Below are positions 8,769 through 17,638 of a stretch of DNA of 64,000 nt, in pieces. The stretch lies in assembly GCA_002305925.1 (NCBI GenBank), contig DBRL01000017.1, positions 8,644-72,643 of the forward strand, given 5' to 3'. The first letter of the stretch is position 1, and each line of letters starts with the position of its first letter. This DNA is from Candidatus Peregrinibacteria bacterium UBA1369. GTDB taxonomy: Bacteria > Patescibacteriota > Gracilibacteria > UBA1369. Position numbers and translations under genes: made by a program. The notes under the pieces were generated by a model that saw nothing but the letters and a program-made list of their open reading frames with translations, did no database searches and had not been told where the DNA came from.

Positions 8769-9365
8769 ATGGAAATAAACAAAGAAAATCCGCAAACACC
8801 AGAAACTCGCCGGCCCCTGGCCGATCGGCTAAATGGCTGGTGGCTGGAGCAGAACGCCTGGAAAGCGCTCAATGGCGGTTGCGTGATCTCCGCCGATACG
8901 CGGGCTACGCTGTTGCTGTTGCGTGAAAATGTGTTGCCGCGTCGCGAGGATTTGCCCGATCTGATTCGACGCAGCGTGGAGGGCCGTGATCGCGGCAAGC
9001 GTACACTGGAGACAATCTGGTCCGAGAAAATCGCCGAAGGGGCCACGCATGTGGGCGTGCTGGAGGGACGTTTTCACTTTTTCCGCGGCGAAGATGTTTT
9101 GCCGGAGGACAACGATGATTTGCGCATACCGGTGATGCCGGCGGTTTTGCGATTCCGTGCCGTCGAAAAGGCCCGTATTGCCGCCCTGACTCATCGCAAA
9201 GAGGTGCGTTTCCGCGATGAGAACAGCCTGCCCGCCTACGCCGGTGCTGGCGCCGATGTCGGCGCGGACGCCATTGCAGCCCCTGCTGCCACCGATTTGC
9301 CCGCCGCTCCGGAACTGCAGACCGGCCCGGGAAATATTGCGCCGGGGGATTCGGCGCTGGCCTGA
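8769..9365 (+). CDS. Hypothetical protein with an Ala/Pro-rich C-terminal tail
   Basis: This 198-residue protein is not recognised. It has no signal peptide or membrane segment. Residues 1-145 are charged and soluble-looking, with many Arg and Glu, and the last 45 residues are Ala/Gly/Asp-rich and probably disordered. It lies 46 nt after the last pilin-like gene and 31 nt before a much larger unknown protein that also ends in an Ala/Pro-rich tail. The two may belong together. Function unknown. Confidence 0.6.
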   Translation: MEINKENPQTPETRRPLADRLNGWWLEQNAWKALNGGCVISADTRATLLLLRENVLPRREDLPDLIRRSVEGRDRGKRTLETIWSEKIAEGATHVGVLEGRFHFFRGEDVLPEDNDDLRIPVMPAVLRFRAVEKARIAALTHRKEVRFRDENSLPAYAGAGADVGADAIAAPAATDLPAAPELQTGPGNIAPGDSALA

Positions 9366-9396
9366 ATATTTATTAATTACCTTGCCTTTGCAAGCC

Positions 9397-12300
9397 ATGA
9401 ACAAGCCATCAGACAAACAATTTTTCCTGGAAAAACGCCTGCTTTGGATGAGCCTGCTGGAGGGTGGTCCGTCCACAGAGCCTGTTCCCCAACAGGAGGC
9501 GCAGAATGCTCAGGAAAAAAAAGAAGAGATTCAATACAAAGAAAAACTTGACGCGGCCAAAATTGATGAGATAGCCGACCGCGTGCTCAAACTGAAGACT
9601 GCTCCGCAGCCGATTGTGAAACCTGGCGAGCAGGGACCGGCAACAGCTCCCAAATTCAAGCAGGCTCTCAATCTTGCCCTGAAACCATTTGAGGCTGAAC
9701 TGCAGGTGAAGAATCTTGATCAGTTTCTGCTGAATGGCCTGCTGGAGAATCTGGGGAAGGCCGATCAGAAAATTGCCACGATGGACTTTCGTGAGAATCA
9801 GGATCTGAACATCTTTCTGCGCGACAAAAAAATCGTCAGCTTCTCGATTGAGGAAGGATACTGGAAGTTTTTTGATAAAGCAGGAAAGGCTGTAACTGCC
9901 GATTACGCTTTGGATGGAAGTAAAGATAATGTGGAACAGGTGGTGCTGGGCAAAAAGGTACAGGAGGCCAAGAATCGCGATAAGGCTGCCAAAGAAAAAC
10001 AGGCAGCAGATGACAAGGTCGAAGCGGAGCGGGTCAAGCCGGAAAATCTGGAGAAGGTCAGTTCGAATTATTCATTGTTGCTTAAAGGAAACCAGAAGAT
10101 GATAGATTTTATTGCAGGCTTGGCCGTCTCGCTGCTGACCGATGCGGATAGCAATGCAATTGCTGCGGATCAAAACGCCAAGGTTCATTATCCCATTACA
10201 AACGATGAAATTGAAGCCGCCTTGACCACTTATATTGAAGGCTATGGCAAAGGCGATGCCGAGAAAAATTTTGCCGCTTTCCTGGAGGATATTATGAAAC
10301 AGGGTTTTACGAAATGTCGTATTCAGAACGGCCGGATTGCTTTCAGCAAGGATGGCCAAAAATTTACTTCCAATCCCCTGGGCCTGGAACAGGGAGGACA
10401 GAAAGTCGTGCTCTATGCTCATCCCGAGCTGCGCCGCGTCCGGGCGGAGGAGGCGCAGAAGAAGGCTGCGGAAAAGGTTGAGGCTGGCAAACCTCTGCAA
10501 ACGCCCTATGATGTGGCGGAGCAGGAGGCCATAAAAATTATTACCGGCAAGGAAAAGCCTGATGAGCGCGACGTCAACAATGCCAATATCGATGCCCGCT
10601 ATCTGCCGGCAATCAAGTCGATTTTGGCTTACCCGCTAAATGGCAGGCCGGTTGACGTAAAGATTCCTTTCAATGATTTCAATCCGCTGAAATGCAAATA
10701 TTATGCGGCTGCGGACGGCTCTTATGTATTGTCCTGGGACAATGGCAAGGGATTCAGCCGCTATATGCCAACGGTCAAGGGCGAGCCGGGACTGAAGGAG
10801 GCCCAGCGGTATTTTGTGGCCAATCTCAATAACGGCTGGATTTTCAAAGAGGTTCAGCAGGCCAACGTCAGGGACAAGGCCAATTTTGAATTTTGGGGAC
10901 AGCGCGTGGATGATGGACCGAAGGACGTGGAGGGTGGCGGGGTTTATTATGAATTGGACTGGAAGGGCGGTGATCCAGACGTGAAGGTGTATACTGAGAG
11001 GCACGGGGTTTTGCGCGTCGTGATTGACCGTGACAATGTCGGGCCGGATGGCGTTGATCATTATGAATTCCGGGCGGCCGGTTTCCAGGACATGATGCGG
11101 ACTTTGAAACGTTTGCAGCGCTGGGCGGAAAGTGAGGGGACCGAACGGGACAATCTTCGCGATACCGAGCGTGATGCGCGCTTTTTTGAGGATTCGGTCA
11201 AGGGGGCCATGTCCTATCGCAGTGAATCGATGCAGCGGGGCGCCGGCAAGCTGTTGGCCGTCACCTCGGTCAACAATATGAATCCCAATGGAAGTTTTGA
11301 CAGCGGTCCTTTCGACCGCGGCTATCTGGTCGACTTTGACTGGATGCAGAAGCTGGATCCTCCGGCCCGTCTGCAGATATTTCGCAATGGGACGGGCAGC
11401 TTTGAATATTATCTGATGCCCTCACAGCAGAAACTTGGCGAGTCGGCGGCTGGTGTCTCCCCGCGCGATGCGATGACCAATGCTCTGGTGCTGGTGGCCG
11501 AGCAGCGGCAGCTTCTGACCACGAACGGCGGTGAAAAACAGCGCGAGAAGGCGTTTAATGATGTCCTGAACGCTACAGGTCCGGCATATGTTTTATCCGG
11601 AGGCGTCAAAGTAGTGGCCGTGTCTTCGAGTGGTGATTATTATTTGTCCCGCGGAGAGGGGATGACTCCGGTCCGGTTCCATTTCGGAAGCGAAAGTTCA
11701 TTTAATGACGGTGAGTTTTCACGGGCGGCCGCTCAGGGTTATTTGGTTGAGAAACAGGATGATGTTGCTTCTAAGCGCGGGGCTGAACAGCAGGCAAAAG
11801 CTCCCGAACAGCCATTGCCCCTGGAACGTCTTTCTGTGACGCTTGCACCGGATGCGCCAAAAGCTTTACCGACGCGTGTGCCGTTCAGTGGTGAGCGAAG
11901 GCAGGCGGTAGATGCGGTGCTGGGTGAACTGAAAGGAAAAAGCGAAAGAGGAACTCCAAATTATGAACGGCTGTTACAGTATCTGATGATCAGACTGACT
12001 GCTGTAGAAGTGCCTGCCGATACTCCGCAGAATTTGCTGGTCAAGGGGGTTTTTGAACCACAAGCCTGGAAGATTTTGGCTGAATTGACGAATGTGCTTG
12101 GAGATCCCCAGTCCAAAGAAGTGCAGAAGCTGATACTGAATCAGCTGAAAGGAGAGAAGGCGTTAAAAACAATCGATCAGAAGTCTCAAATCAGTGGGAC
12201 GCCAGAGCTCAATAAGCTGCATATAACAAGAATGTATATCAATGGCCTTTTGGATGCATTCAAGGAAGATGTCTGGCAGGGCAGTGCCGAGCAGATATCT

Positions 12301-13116
12301 AAGGAAGCCAGAGTTCAGGTGGAGCAGGCCTATCGGACTAATGTCCTGGCTGAGGTGGGAAAGATTGTTCCAGTTAATCCGAAGAAGCCATCAGAACTGC
12401 CTGTTGTTTATGACAGGTGGGTTGCCAGTCTGCTTAGACCCAGGATTAAACTGCCGAGGGAGTTTGTCAATGAGTATGTAGCCAATGAAGATAAGAAAAA
12501 AGTTTATGAAACTTATGTAAATGAGCAGACTGCCCAGGAAAGCAGCCGCAAGAATTATGACGCCCTGGTCAATCAGCCCCATCAGATGTCATTGCAGGAA
12601 GTTGAACAGAAACCGGTGGCTGGTACTGGTATGGTGGCTGAGGCCCTCAAGCTCCTGAAGACTGTCAAGTCGGTGGAGCGCGGGGAGATCAATTTTTCAC
12701 GGATTGAGGGCAATACTCTGCTGGCCCAGGACAATTCTTATTTCAACGTCAGGGCAGGAAAGGCCCCCGGTCCGGTGCTGCCGATGACTTTGCACTTTTT
12801 CCGCGAGGGTGGAGAATTGCGCGTCAGTGCTTCCGATGGCTGGAACAACAAAAGCCCTGCCGAACAGCGCGACTGGGTAGGGGCCGGAGAAACTGCAGTC
12901 GATCAGGCGCTGGCCAGAGCACTTTCCAGACATACGGGACTGAATACCGATACGCTGGTCAGACCGGAGAAGGCCCAGCAGCCAGCGGCAGCGCCGGCCG
13001 CGACACCTCCGGCAGCCACCGCCGCCGCCCCGGCAACCCGTCCAGCCGCCTCTCCGCCAGCTACCCCGCCACCCGCGCCGGGTTCCGCACTGGCTCCCAC
13101 CGCAGCGCCGAAATAA
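9397..13116 (+). CDS. Very large hypothetical protein (1239 aa) with degenerate internal modules
   Basis: The ATG at 9397 is preferred, because the open frame before it overlaps the previous gene. The 1239-residue product has no signal peptide or membrane segment, so it is predicted cytoplasmic. It alternates Lys/Glu/Gln-rich helical stretches with short aromatic modules of the type YY(x)L(x)W followed by a Gly-containing turn (for example YYELDWKGG, SYVLSWDNGKG, GYLVDFDW, DYYLSRGEG, SYFNVRAGK). These look like diverged copies of one beta-rich unit. The last 50 residues are almost only Ala, Pro and Thr. I recognise no enzyme motif. It lies between pilin genes and metG. Function unknown. Confidence 0.65.
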   Translation: MNKPSDKQFFLEKRLLWMSLLEGGPSTEPVPQQEAQNAQEKKEEIQYKEKLDAAKIDEIADRVLKLKTAPQPIVKPGEQGPATAPKFKQALNLALKPFEAELQVKNLDQFLLNGLLENLGKADQKIATMDFRENQDLNIFLRDKKIVSFSIEEGYWKFFDKAGKAVTADYALDGSKDNVEQVVLGKKVQEAKNRDKAAKEKQAADDKVEAERVKPENLEKVSSNYSLLLKGNQKMIDFIAGLAVSLLTDADSNAIAADQNAKVHYPITNDEIEAALTTYIEGYGKGDAEKNFAAFLEDIMKQGFTKCRIQNGRIAFSKDGQKFTSNPLGLEQGGQKVVLYAHPELRRVRAEEAQKKAAEKVEAGKPLQTPYDVAEQEAIKIITGKEKPDERDVNNANIDARYLPAIKSILAYPLNGRPVDVKIPFNDFNPLKCKYYAAADGSYVLSWDNGKGFSRYMPTVKGEPGLKEAQRYFVANLNNGWIFKEVQQANVRDKANFEFWGQRVDDGPKDVEGGGVYYELDWKGGDPDVKVYTERHGVLRVVIDRDNVGPDGVDHYEFRAAGFQDMMRTLKRLQRWAESEGTERDNLRDTERDARFFEDSVKGAMSYRSESMQRGAGKLLAVTSVNNMNPNGSFDSGPFDRGYLVDFDWMQKLDPPARLQIFRNGTGSFEYYLMPSQQKLGESAAGVSPRDAMTNALVLVAEQRQLLTTNGGEKQREKAFNDVLNATGPAYVLSGGVKVVAVSSSGDYYLSRGEGMTPVRFHFGSESSFNDGEFSRAAAQGYLVEKQDDVASKRGAEQQAKAPEQPLPLERLSVTLAPDAPKALPTRVPFSGERRQAVDAVLGELKGKSERGTPNYERLLQYLMIRLTAVEVPADTPQNLLVKGVFEPQAWKILAELTNVLGDPQSKEVQKLILNQLKGEKALKTIDQKSQISGTPELNKLHITRMYINGLLDAFKEDVWQGSAEQISKEARVQVEQAYRTNVLAEVGKIVPVNPKKPSELPVVYDRWVASLLRPRIKLPREFVNEYVANEDKKKVYETYVNEQTAQESSRKNYDALVNQPHQMSLQEVEQKPVAGTGMVAEALKLLKTVKSVERGEINFSRIEGNTLLAQDNSYFNVRAGKAPGPVLPMTLHFFREGGELRVSASDGWNNKSPAEQRDWVGAGETAVDQALARALSRHTGLNTDTLVRPEKAQQPAAAPAATPPAATAAAPATRPAASPPATPPPAPGSALAPTAAPK

Positions 13117-13149
13117 TTTGCCAGCGGGCGCGAGGTACAGTAGATTTCT

Positions 13150-13171
13150 GGGGTAACAGCTTACCCCTTTT
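13150..13171 (+). terminator. Rho-independent-type hairpin before metG
   Basis: GGGGTAA (13150-13156), loop CAGC and TTACCCC (13161-13167) make a perfect 7-bp stem, followed by TTTT. It ends 4 nt before the metG ATG. It probably ends the transcript of the large upstream gene. A hairpin so close to the start could also affect metG translation. Confidence 0.6.
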
Positions 13172-13174
13172 GCC

Positions 13175-14692
13175 ATGTCCAAAGAGAACAGATTTTATGT
13201 CACGACCTCGATTGCCTATGTCAATGCCGCGCCGCATGTCGGCTTTGCCATGGAAATGCTGCAGGCCGACGCCATCGCCCGCTATCGGCGGCTGGAGGGG
13301 AAAGAGGTGTTTTTTCTGACCGGCACCGATGAACATGGTCTGAAAATAGCCCAGGCCGCCGAGAGCCAGGGGGTCTGGCCCCAGGAATTTGCCAATGAAA
13401 TCGCGGCCAGATTTCAGGATTTGGCGCTGCGGTTGGGTTTGTCCAATGATTATTTTGTGCGCACCACCGAGGAGAAGCATGTCGCCTATGCCCAGGAGAT
13501 GTGGCAAAAGCTCGAGGCGGCCGGGGATCTCTACAAATCCAAATATGAGGGTTTGTATTGCGTCGGTTGCGAGAAATATATGACCGAGAAGGAACTGGTG
13601 GAGGGAAATTGTCCGCTGCATCAGAAGCCGCCGCAAAAAGTGGAGGAGGAGAATTATTTTTTCCGTCTGTCCAAATACGCCGGGGAGATCAAGGCCAAAA
13701 TTTTGTCCAATGAAGTGCTGATTGTGCCGGAATCTCGCCGCAACGAGGTGTTGAGTTTTTTGGAAGAGGGCGTGCTGGACGTCAGTTTTTCGCGGCCGCG
13801 CCAATCGGTGAAATGGGGAATCGATATTCCCGGCAATCCCGATCAGCTGATGTATGTCTGGTGTGATGCTTTAACCAATTATCTGTCGGTAATTGACCGG
13901 GAAAAATTCTGGCCGGCCGATGTGCATCTGATTGGCAAGGATATTTTGCGTTTTCATGCCGTAATCTGGCTGGGGATGCTGCTTTCCGCCAGTTTTGAGC
14001 TGCCGCGCGCGATCATGGTGCATGGCTATATCACTTCCGAAGGCCAGAAGATGAGTAAATCCCTGGGCAATGTCAAAGACCCCTTTGAGTATCTGGACCA
14101 ATACGGCCGCGACGCCCTGCGTTATTTTTTGCTGCGCGAAATTCCCACTCTCGATGACGGTGATTTCAGCCAGCAGCGTTTTGAAATTGTTTACAATGAC
14201 GATTTGGCCAACACCTACGGCAATCTGGTCAGCCGCGTGCTGGCGATGAACCGCAAATATTTTCAGAATTTCGTGCCGGTGGCCGGTGATGACGAGGGGT
14301 TCAAACTGAAAGTGGCCCAGACCTGGCTGGACTATGAAAAATTTATCGATGCCTGCGATTTGAAAAAGGCTCTGGAGGCGGTGCTGGCGCTCGGCTTTGC
14401 CGCCAACAAATATGTGGAGGACAGCAAGCCGTGGGTACTGGCCAAAGAGAATCCCGACAGACTGCCGGCCGTGCTCTATAACCTGCTGGAGCTGATCCGT
14501 CAGCTGGGACTGATGCTCTTGCCGTTTATTCCCGACAAGTCCGAGCAGATTCTGCGCATCTTTGAGGCGGGCTTTGAGTCGCGGGGTTTCCAGTGGCAGG
14601 GACGAAAAGACTGGGGCCTGCTGCAAAGCGGCCTGGAGCTGGGGCATTGTGAGGTGCTTTTTCCGAAAATCGGAGAGGAAGGGAAGGACTGA
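13175..14692 (+). CDS. metG: Methionyl-tRNA synthetase
   Basis: This is a class I synthetase that charges tRNA-Met and initiator tRNA. The HIGH motif reads HVGF (residues 21-24) and KMSKS is at 292-296. A zinc knuckle with CVGC and CPLH lies in the connective peptide (about 128-150). The 505-residue length fits the short form without the C-terminal tRNA-binding dimerisation domain. The C-terminal half has the alpha-helical anticodon domain. Its stop is only 11 nt from the stop of the convergent VirB2-like operon at 14704, with no obvious shared terminator. Confidence 0.96.
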   Translation: MSKENRFYVTTSIAYVNAAPHVGFAMEMLQADAIARYRRLEGKEVFFLTGTDEHGLKIAQAAESQGVWPQEFANEIAARFQDLALRLGLSNDYFVRTTEEKHVAYAQEMWQKLEAAGDLYKSKYEGLYCVGCEKYMTEKELVEGNCPLHQKPPQKVEEENYFFRLSKYAGEIKAKILSNEVLIVPESRRNEVLSFLEEGVLDVSFSRPRQSVKWGIDIPGNPDQLMYVWCDALTNYLSVIDREKFWPADVHLIGKDILRFHAVIWLGMLLSASFELPRAIMVHGYITSEGQKMSKSLGNVKDPFEYLDQYGRDALRYFLLREIPTLDDGDFSQQRFEIVYNDDLANTYGNLVSRVLAMNRKYFQNFVPVAGDDEGFKLKVAQTWLDYEKFIDACDLKKALEAVLALGFAANKYVEDSKPWVLAKENPDRLPAVLYNLLELIRQLGLMLLPFIPDKSEQILRIFEAGFESRGFQWQGRKDWGLLQSGLELGHCEVLFPKIGEEGKD

Positions 14693-14703
14693 TTCCCCGG
14701 GTG

Positions 14704-15267
14704 TTATTCATTTGTCTTGGGAGGAGTTGTTGGGGGAGCCTGTCCCGCTGTGCCGCCGGGAGCAGACGCTGCGCTGCCCGGAGCTGCTGGCGTGCTGCTT
14801 TGCTGGCCTGTCGTGCTGCCCGGTGCGTTGTTGACCGAGAGTACCACTTCGATGGTGGTGCGGACGATGACCCAGGCGAAAATTATTACAATCAGTCCGA
14901 TCACTGCCCAGGTGAGGGTTTTTTTGGCGCGGTCAATCAGTTTCTGGTCGCCGTGTGAGACCACGGCGAAGAGGCCGGAGATGGCAATAATGATGACGGC
15001 AACGGGGGCGGCTACAGTGATCAAACCTCCGGCCAGCACCTGCAGCATGTAATTGGCGAAGGCCGTCTCAGCGCCGGCACTTTTCAGGGTTTCCGGGTTG
15101 ACTACCACTCCCGGCGAATTTTCCGGTTTGAGATTGGGATCCAGCACAATCCTGGCCTGCAGGTCCTGCGGGGTCAGTATCTGGGCGGCACTGACTGCTG
15201 GCAGGAGGGTCAGTCCAAGCAGTATGCTGACAAGGGCGGTGGCGAATTTGGTGGGGAGGTTTTGCAT
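14704..15267 (-). CDS. TrbC/VirB2-like two-helix membrane protein (paralogue 5 of 5)
   Basis: From the ATG at 15267 the product is 187 residues. It has a signal peptide (about 1-28, ending AVSAA), an extracytoplasmic linker, a hydrophobic helix (about 75-100), the short loop SHGDQKLIDRAKKTL and a second helix (about 115-138), then a Pro/Ser/Ala-rich tail. The loop pattern G(D/N)...(A/G)KK...A..GL is shared by the four upstream genes. The topology is that of TrbC/VirB2 pilin-like proteins. It is the last gene of a tight minus-strand operon led by pilT. Filament formation is inference, not shown. Confidence 0.7.
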   Translation of the reverse strand: MQNLPTKFATALVSILLGLTLLPAVSAAQILTPQDLQARIVLDPNLKPENSPGVVVNPETLKSAGAETAFANYMLQVLAGGLITVAAPVAVIIIAISGLFAVVSHGDQKLIDRAKKTLTWAVIGLIVIIFAWVIVRTTIEVVLSVNNAPGSTTGQQSSTPAAPGSAASAPGGTAGQAPPTTPPKTNE

Positions 15268-15289
15268 GGCGTTTGGTGGGTGGTGTTGA

Positions 15290-15922
15290 TTACTTGGGAG
15301 CCTGTCCGGCGGCTCCACCGGTAGTGTTATTGCTGCCGGCTGGTGGTGTGGCCGGCGCCGGCTGCCCGCTGCCGCCGGCCGCGGGTGTAGCGTCGCCGCT
15401 GTCCGGGAAAATCTGCAGCTCGGAGACGCCGATTACCAGGGCATAGGACACTGCGATAATGATCAGGCCGGCGATGGCATAGATGGTTACTTTTTTACCT
15501 TTCTCCAGCAGGTCGCCGTTGCCGGAGGAAAAGACCATCATGGCGCCGCCGACGGTGAAGGCGAGCAGGGCCAGGGCACCGCTAATGTTGAGCAGGATTT
15601 TGACGATTTCGGCCAGGGCTTTGGTCCAGGTTGTATTGGGGAGCGCGTTGACGGCGCCGATTTTGGTGCCGGCCATCTGTTCGGGAGTGGTTCCCTTGTA
15701 GTTGAACTGATAGAGCAGCTCATTGGCCGTGACCGGTGCGTCCTGGCTGGTAGCCGTGCCGGTGCCGCCCGCCGCGGTACTCGAGCCGGCGGGGGGGTCG
15801 GGGGTGGCCGGCGGCGGGGCGCCGTTGTTGGCTACACATATTGAAGGCAGAATCAGCAGTCCGACTGCCAGGGTGAGCAGCAATTTAGCAAAGATATTTT
15901 TTTGGGCGGCGTTTTTTTTCAT
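15290..15922 (-). CDS. TrbC/VirB2-like two-helix membrane protein (paralogue 4 of 5)
   Basis: 210 residues: signal peptide (about 1-31, ending ICVAN), a Pro/Thr/Ala-rich low-complexity linker, a helix (about 108-130, ISGALALLAFTVGGAMMVF), the loop SSGNGDLLEKGKKVT, a second helix (about 148-170) and a Pro/Gly-rich tail ending in GQAPK. The paralogue at 14704 likewise has GQAPP near its end. It starts in a 4-nt ATGA overlap with the preceding gene. The duplicated architecture suggests several subunits of one structure. Confidence 0.7.
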   Translation of the reverse strand: MKKNAAQKNIFAKLLLTLAVGLLILPSICVANNGAPPPATPDPPAGSSTAAGGTGTATSQDAPVTANELLYQFNYKGTTPEQMAGTKIGAVNALPNTTWTKALAEIVKILLNISGALALLAFTVGGAMMVFSSGNGDLLEKGKKVTIYAIAGLIIIAVSYALVIGVSELQIFPDSGDATPAAGGSGQPAPATPPAGSNNTTGGAAGQAPK

Positions 15923-16350
15923 GACGGCACGGTGATGGAGGCGATGATGCGGACGATGGCATAGGATAGGCTGGCGACGATGATGCCCATGGTTGCCCAG
16001 ATTAGGGTTTTTTTGGCTTTGCCGGCGGCTTCGGGATTACCATAGGCGGTGAGCAGCTGAATGCCGCTGATGATGACAAAAACCAGTGACAGTCCTCCGG
16101 CCAAACCGATGACGGTGCTGGCGATGCCGGGGAGCAGGCGCGTTTCCAGATAGGCTTTGTTGTCCTGGTCGCCGATATTGTGGGGCAGATAGAGCTTTTG
16201 CTGGTCGGTGGAACCTCCCGGGATGATCGGAGGCTGGGTGACAGTCTGCGCTTCCACCATGGTGATGGCCAGACTCAGACACACGTAGAGGCTGATCAGC
16301 AGCAGGCTGAAGAATTTTTTCTTACGGTATGTGCGGAGAGTTGGCAGCAT
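15919..16350 (-). CDS. TrbC/VirB2-like two-helix membrane protein (paralogue 3 of 5)
   Basis: 143 residues, the smallest of the five. It has a signal peptide (about 1-34), a short soluble part (YLPHNIGDQDNKAYLETRLLPG), a helix (about 75-98), the loop AYGNPEAAGKAKKTL and a second helix (about 112-135), ending directly after it without a Pro-rich tail. It overlaps the downstream paralogue by 4 nt and starts 3 nt after the upstream one. This minimal form is closest to VirB2/TrbC itself. Confidence 0.7.
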   Translation of the reverse strand: MLPTLRTYRKKKFFSLLLISLYVCLSLAITMVEAQTVTQPPIIPGGSTDQQKLYLPHNIGDQDNKAYLETRLLPGIASTVIGLAGGLSLVFVIISGIQLLTAYGNPEAAGKAKKTLIWATMGIIVASLSYAIVRIIASITVPS

Positions 16351-16353
16351 TTT

Positions 16354-17073
16354 TTATAATACGAAAAAGTTGGGATTGATGGTGTAGAGAATGATGGCTG
16401 TCAGGAACAGCAGAATCAGTCCGGTGATCGACTTGGTGATCATGTTTCTGGCCATGGTGATCTGATTGGTGTTGTCCCCGGCGGTGGTCCACATGATACC
16501 GGCGATGATCAGAATCAGTACGGCCAGCAGGCCGCCGATGCCGGCCGCGTAACGATAGACCTGTCCCATGTAGAAATACAACAGATCGGTACCGGCGTCG
16601 CTCAGATAGACCATTACCGGTTCGCAGATGGTGTAGCCGGCTTTGTTTTTTTGGGCTTCGCTGATCTGGGCATTGCTCATGCCGCCGGAGCAGGCGCTGT
16701 CATAGATGGTGGTGCATTTGCGCAGGGGGGGAGGGGTGGTGGTCTGCGCGGGTGGATTAGTTTGACTTTTAGCTGGCGGCGTCTCGGCGGTGGCTGTACC
16801 GGTGGGCGCGGTACATTCAATTTTGCGAAAACAGGCAAAGGTAAACTTGTTATCGGGGTTGCCCAGTCTCTCTTCGGTAATGACAACCAGTTTATTGGCA
16901 AATTTGGTATCCGGCTTGGTCTCTCCCTCAGCTTGCTGGTCGACCGATTTGCTTTGATAATTGACAAATTTGCAGACTTCTTCAGGCGTGAATTTATCTT
17001 CTGCCAGCGCGGTGGTGCTCCAGCCGGTGAGCAGGATGGTCAGCAGAACGGATTTTAGGAGCAGGTTTTTCAT
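16354..17073 (-). CDS. TrbC/VirB2-like two-helix protein with a Cys-containing ectodomain (paralogue 2 of 5)
   Basis: 239 residues: a cleavable signal (about 1-24, TTALAED), an ectodomain of about 140 residues with six cysteines (VCKF, FACF, IECT, RKCT, SACS, TICE) and a Thr/Pro-rich stretch, then helix 1 (about 176-196), the loop TAGDNTNQITMARNMITK, and helix 2 to the C-terminus. The six cysteines could form disulfides outside the membrane. It is the only one of the five with such a domain and might be a specialised or tip subunit; that is speculation. Confidence 0.65.
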   Translation of the reverse strand: MKNLLLKSVLLTILLTGWSTTALAEDKFTPEEVCKFVNYQSKSVDQQAEGETKPDTKFANKLVVITEERLGNPDNKFTFACFRKIECTAPTGTATAETPPAKSQTNPPAQTTTPPPLRKCTTIYDSACSGGMSNAQISEAQKNKAGYTICEPVMVYLSDAGTDLLYFYMGQVYRYAAGIGGLLAVLILIIAGIMWTTAGDNTNQITMARNMITKSITGLILLFLTAIILYTINPNFFVL

Positions 17074-17080
17074 GTGATGG

Positions 17081-17638
17081 TTATTTGCTGACGGTTTCGA
17101 ATAGCAAATTTTGTATAAAGGAGACGATGAAGTAGGCCGAGAGGGTAATCACCAGTCCGATGATGGCTTTGGTGAGAATTTCTTTGCCTTTGTTGAGCTG
17201 GTTTTCGTTGCCGGCTGCGCTCATCATCATAAAACCCGCCACCACCACGGCCAGAAAGCTGAGGGAGGCGGCGGTGAGGGCGATCAGATTGATTATTTGC
17301 AGGATGAACGCTCCGACGGGATTCTGGCTTTCCAAATAGGCTTTTTGCTGTTCCCCCTTTAGGCCGACATTACTGGTTGTCCCAAAAGTGACGGTGTTTC
17401 CGGAGGTGGTCTGGGTTTTTTCTTCTTTGATGGTCAGATAGTCTCCCACTTTGAACTGAGAATAGGTGTCGCCTTGGGTGCTGCCGGAAGATGAGCCTGA
17501 GGCTGGGGCGGGAGCGGCCGGGGGAGTGGCTGGAGGGGCTTCGGCCAATGCCGTGCCCAGATTAAGCAGTATCAGTCCCGCGATGGCCAGTAGCCGTAGA
17601 TGCAAAAAAGGCAGCCCGGTTGGCTGTTTATTGGACAT
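17081..17638 (-). CDS. TrbC/VirB2-like two-helix membrane protein (paralogue 1 of 5)
   Basis: 185 residues: signal peptide (about 1-33, ending TALAEA), a Pro/Ala/Ser-rich linker, a soluble segment containing KAYLESQNPVGAF (compare KAYLETRLLPG in the paralogue at 15919), helix 1 (about 118-140), the loop SAAGNENQLNKGKEILTK and helix 2 (about 155-178). The start overlaps the 3' end of pilT by 11 nt. Coupling to pilT suggests that this protein set works with the PilT-driven machine. Confidence 0.7.
   Translation of the reverse strand: MSNKQPTGLPFLHLRLLAIAGLILLNLGTALAEAPPATPPAAPAPASGSSSGSTQGDTYSQFKVGDYLTIKEEKTQTTSGNTVTFGTTSNVGLKGEQQKAYLESQNPVGAFILQIINLIALTAASLSFLAVVVAGFMMMSAAGNENQLNKGKEILTKAIIGLVITLSAYFIVSFIQNLLFETVSK

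Noticed and set aside
12697..13182. Minus-strand Arg/Gly/Cys-rich frame opposite the end of the 1239-residue protein
   Set aside because: Complement of the Ala/Pro-coding tail; simple-sequence artefact.
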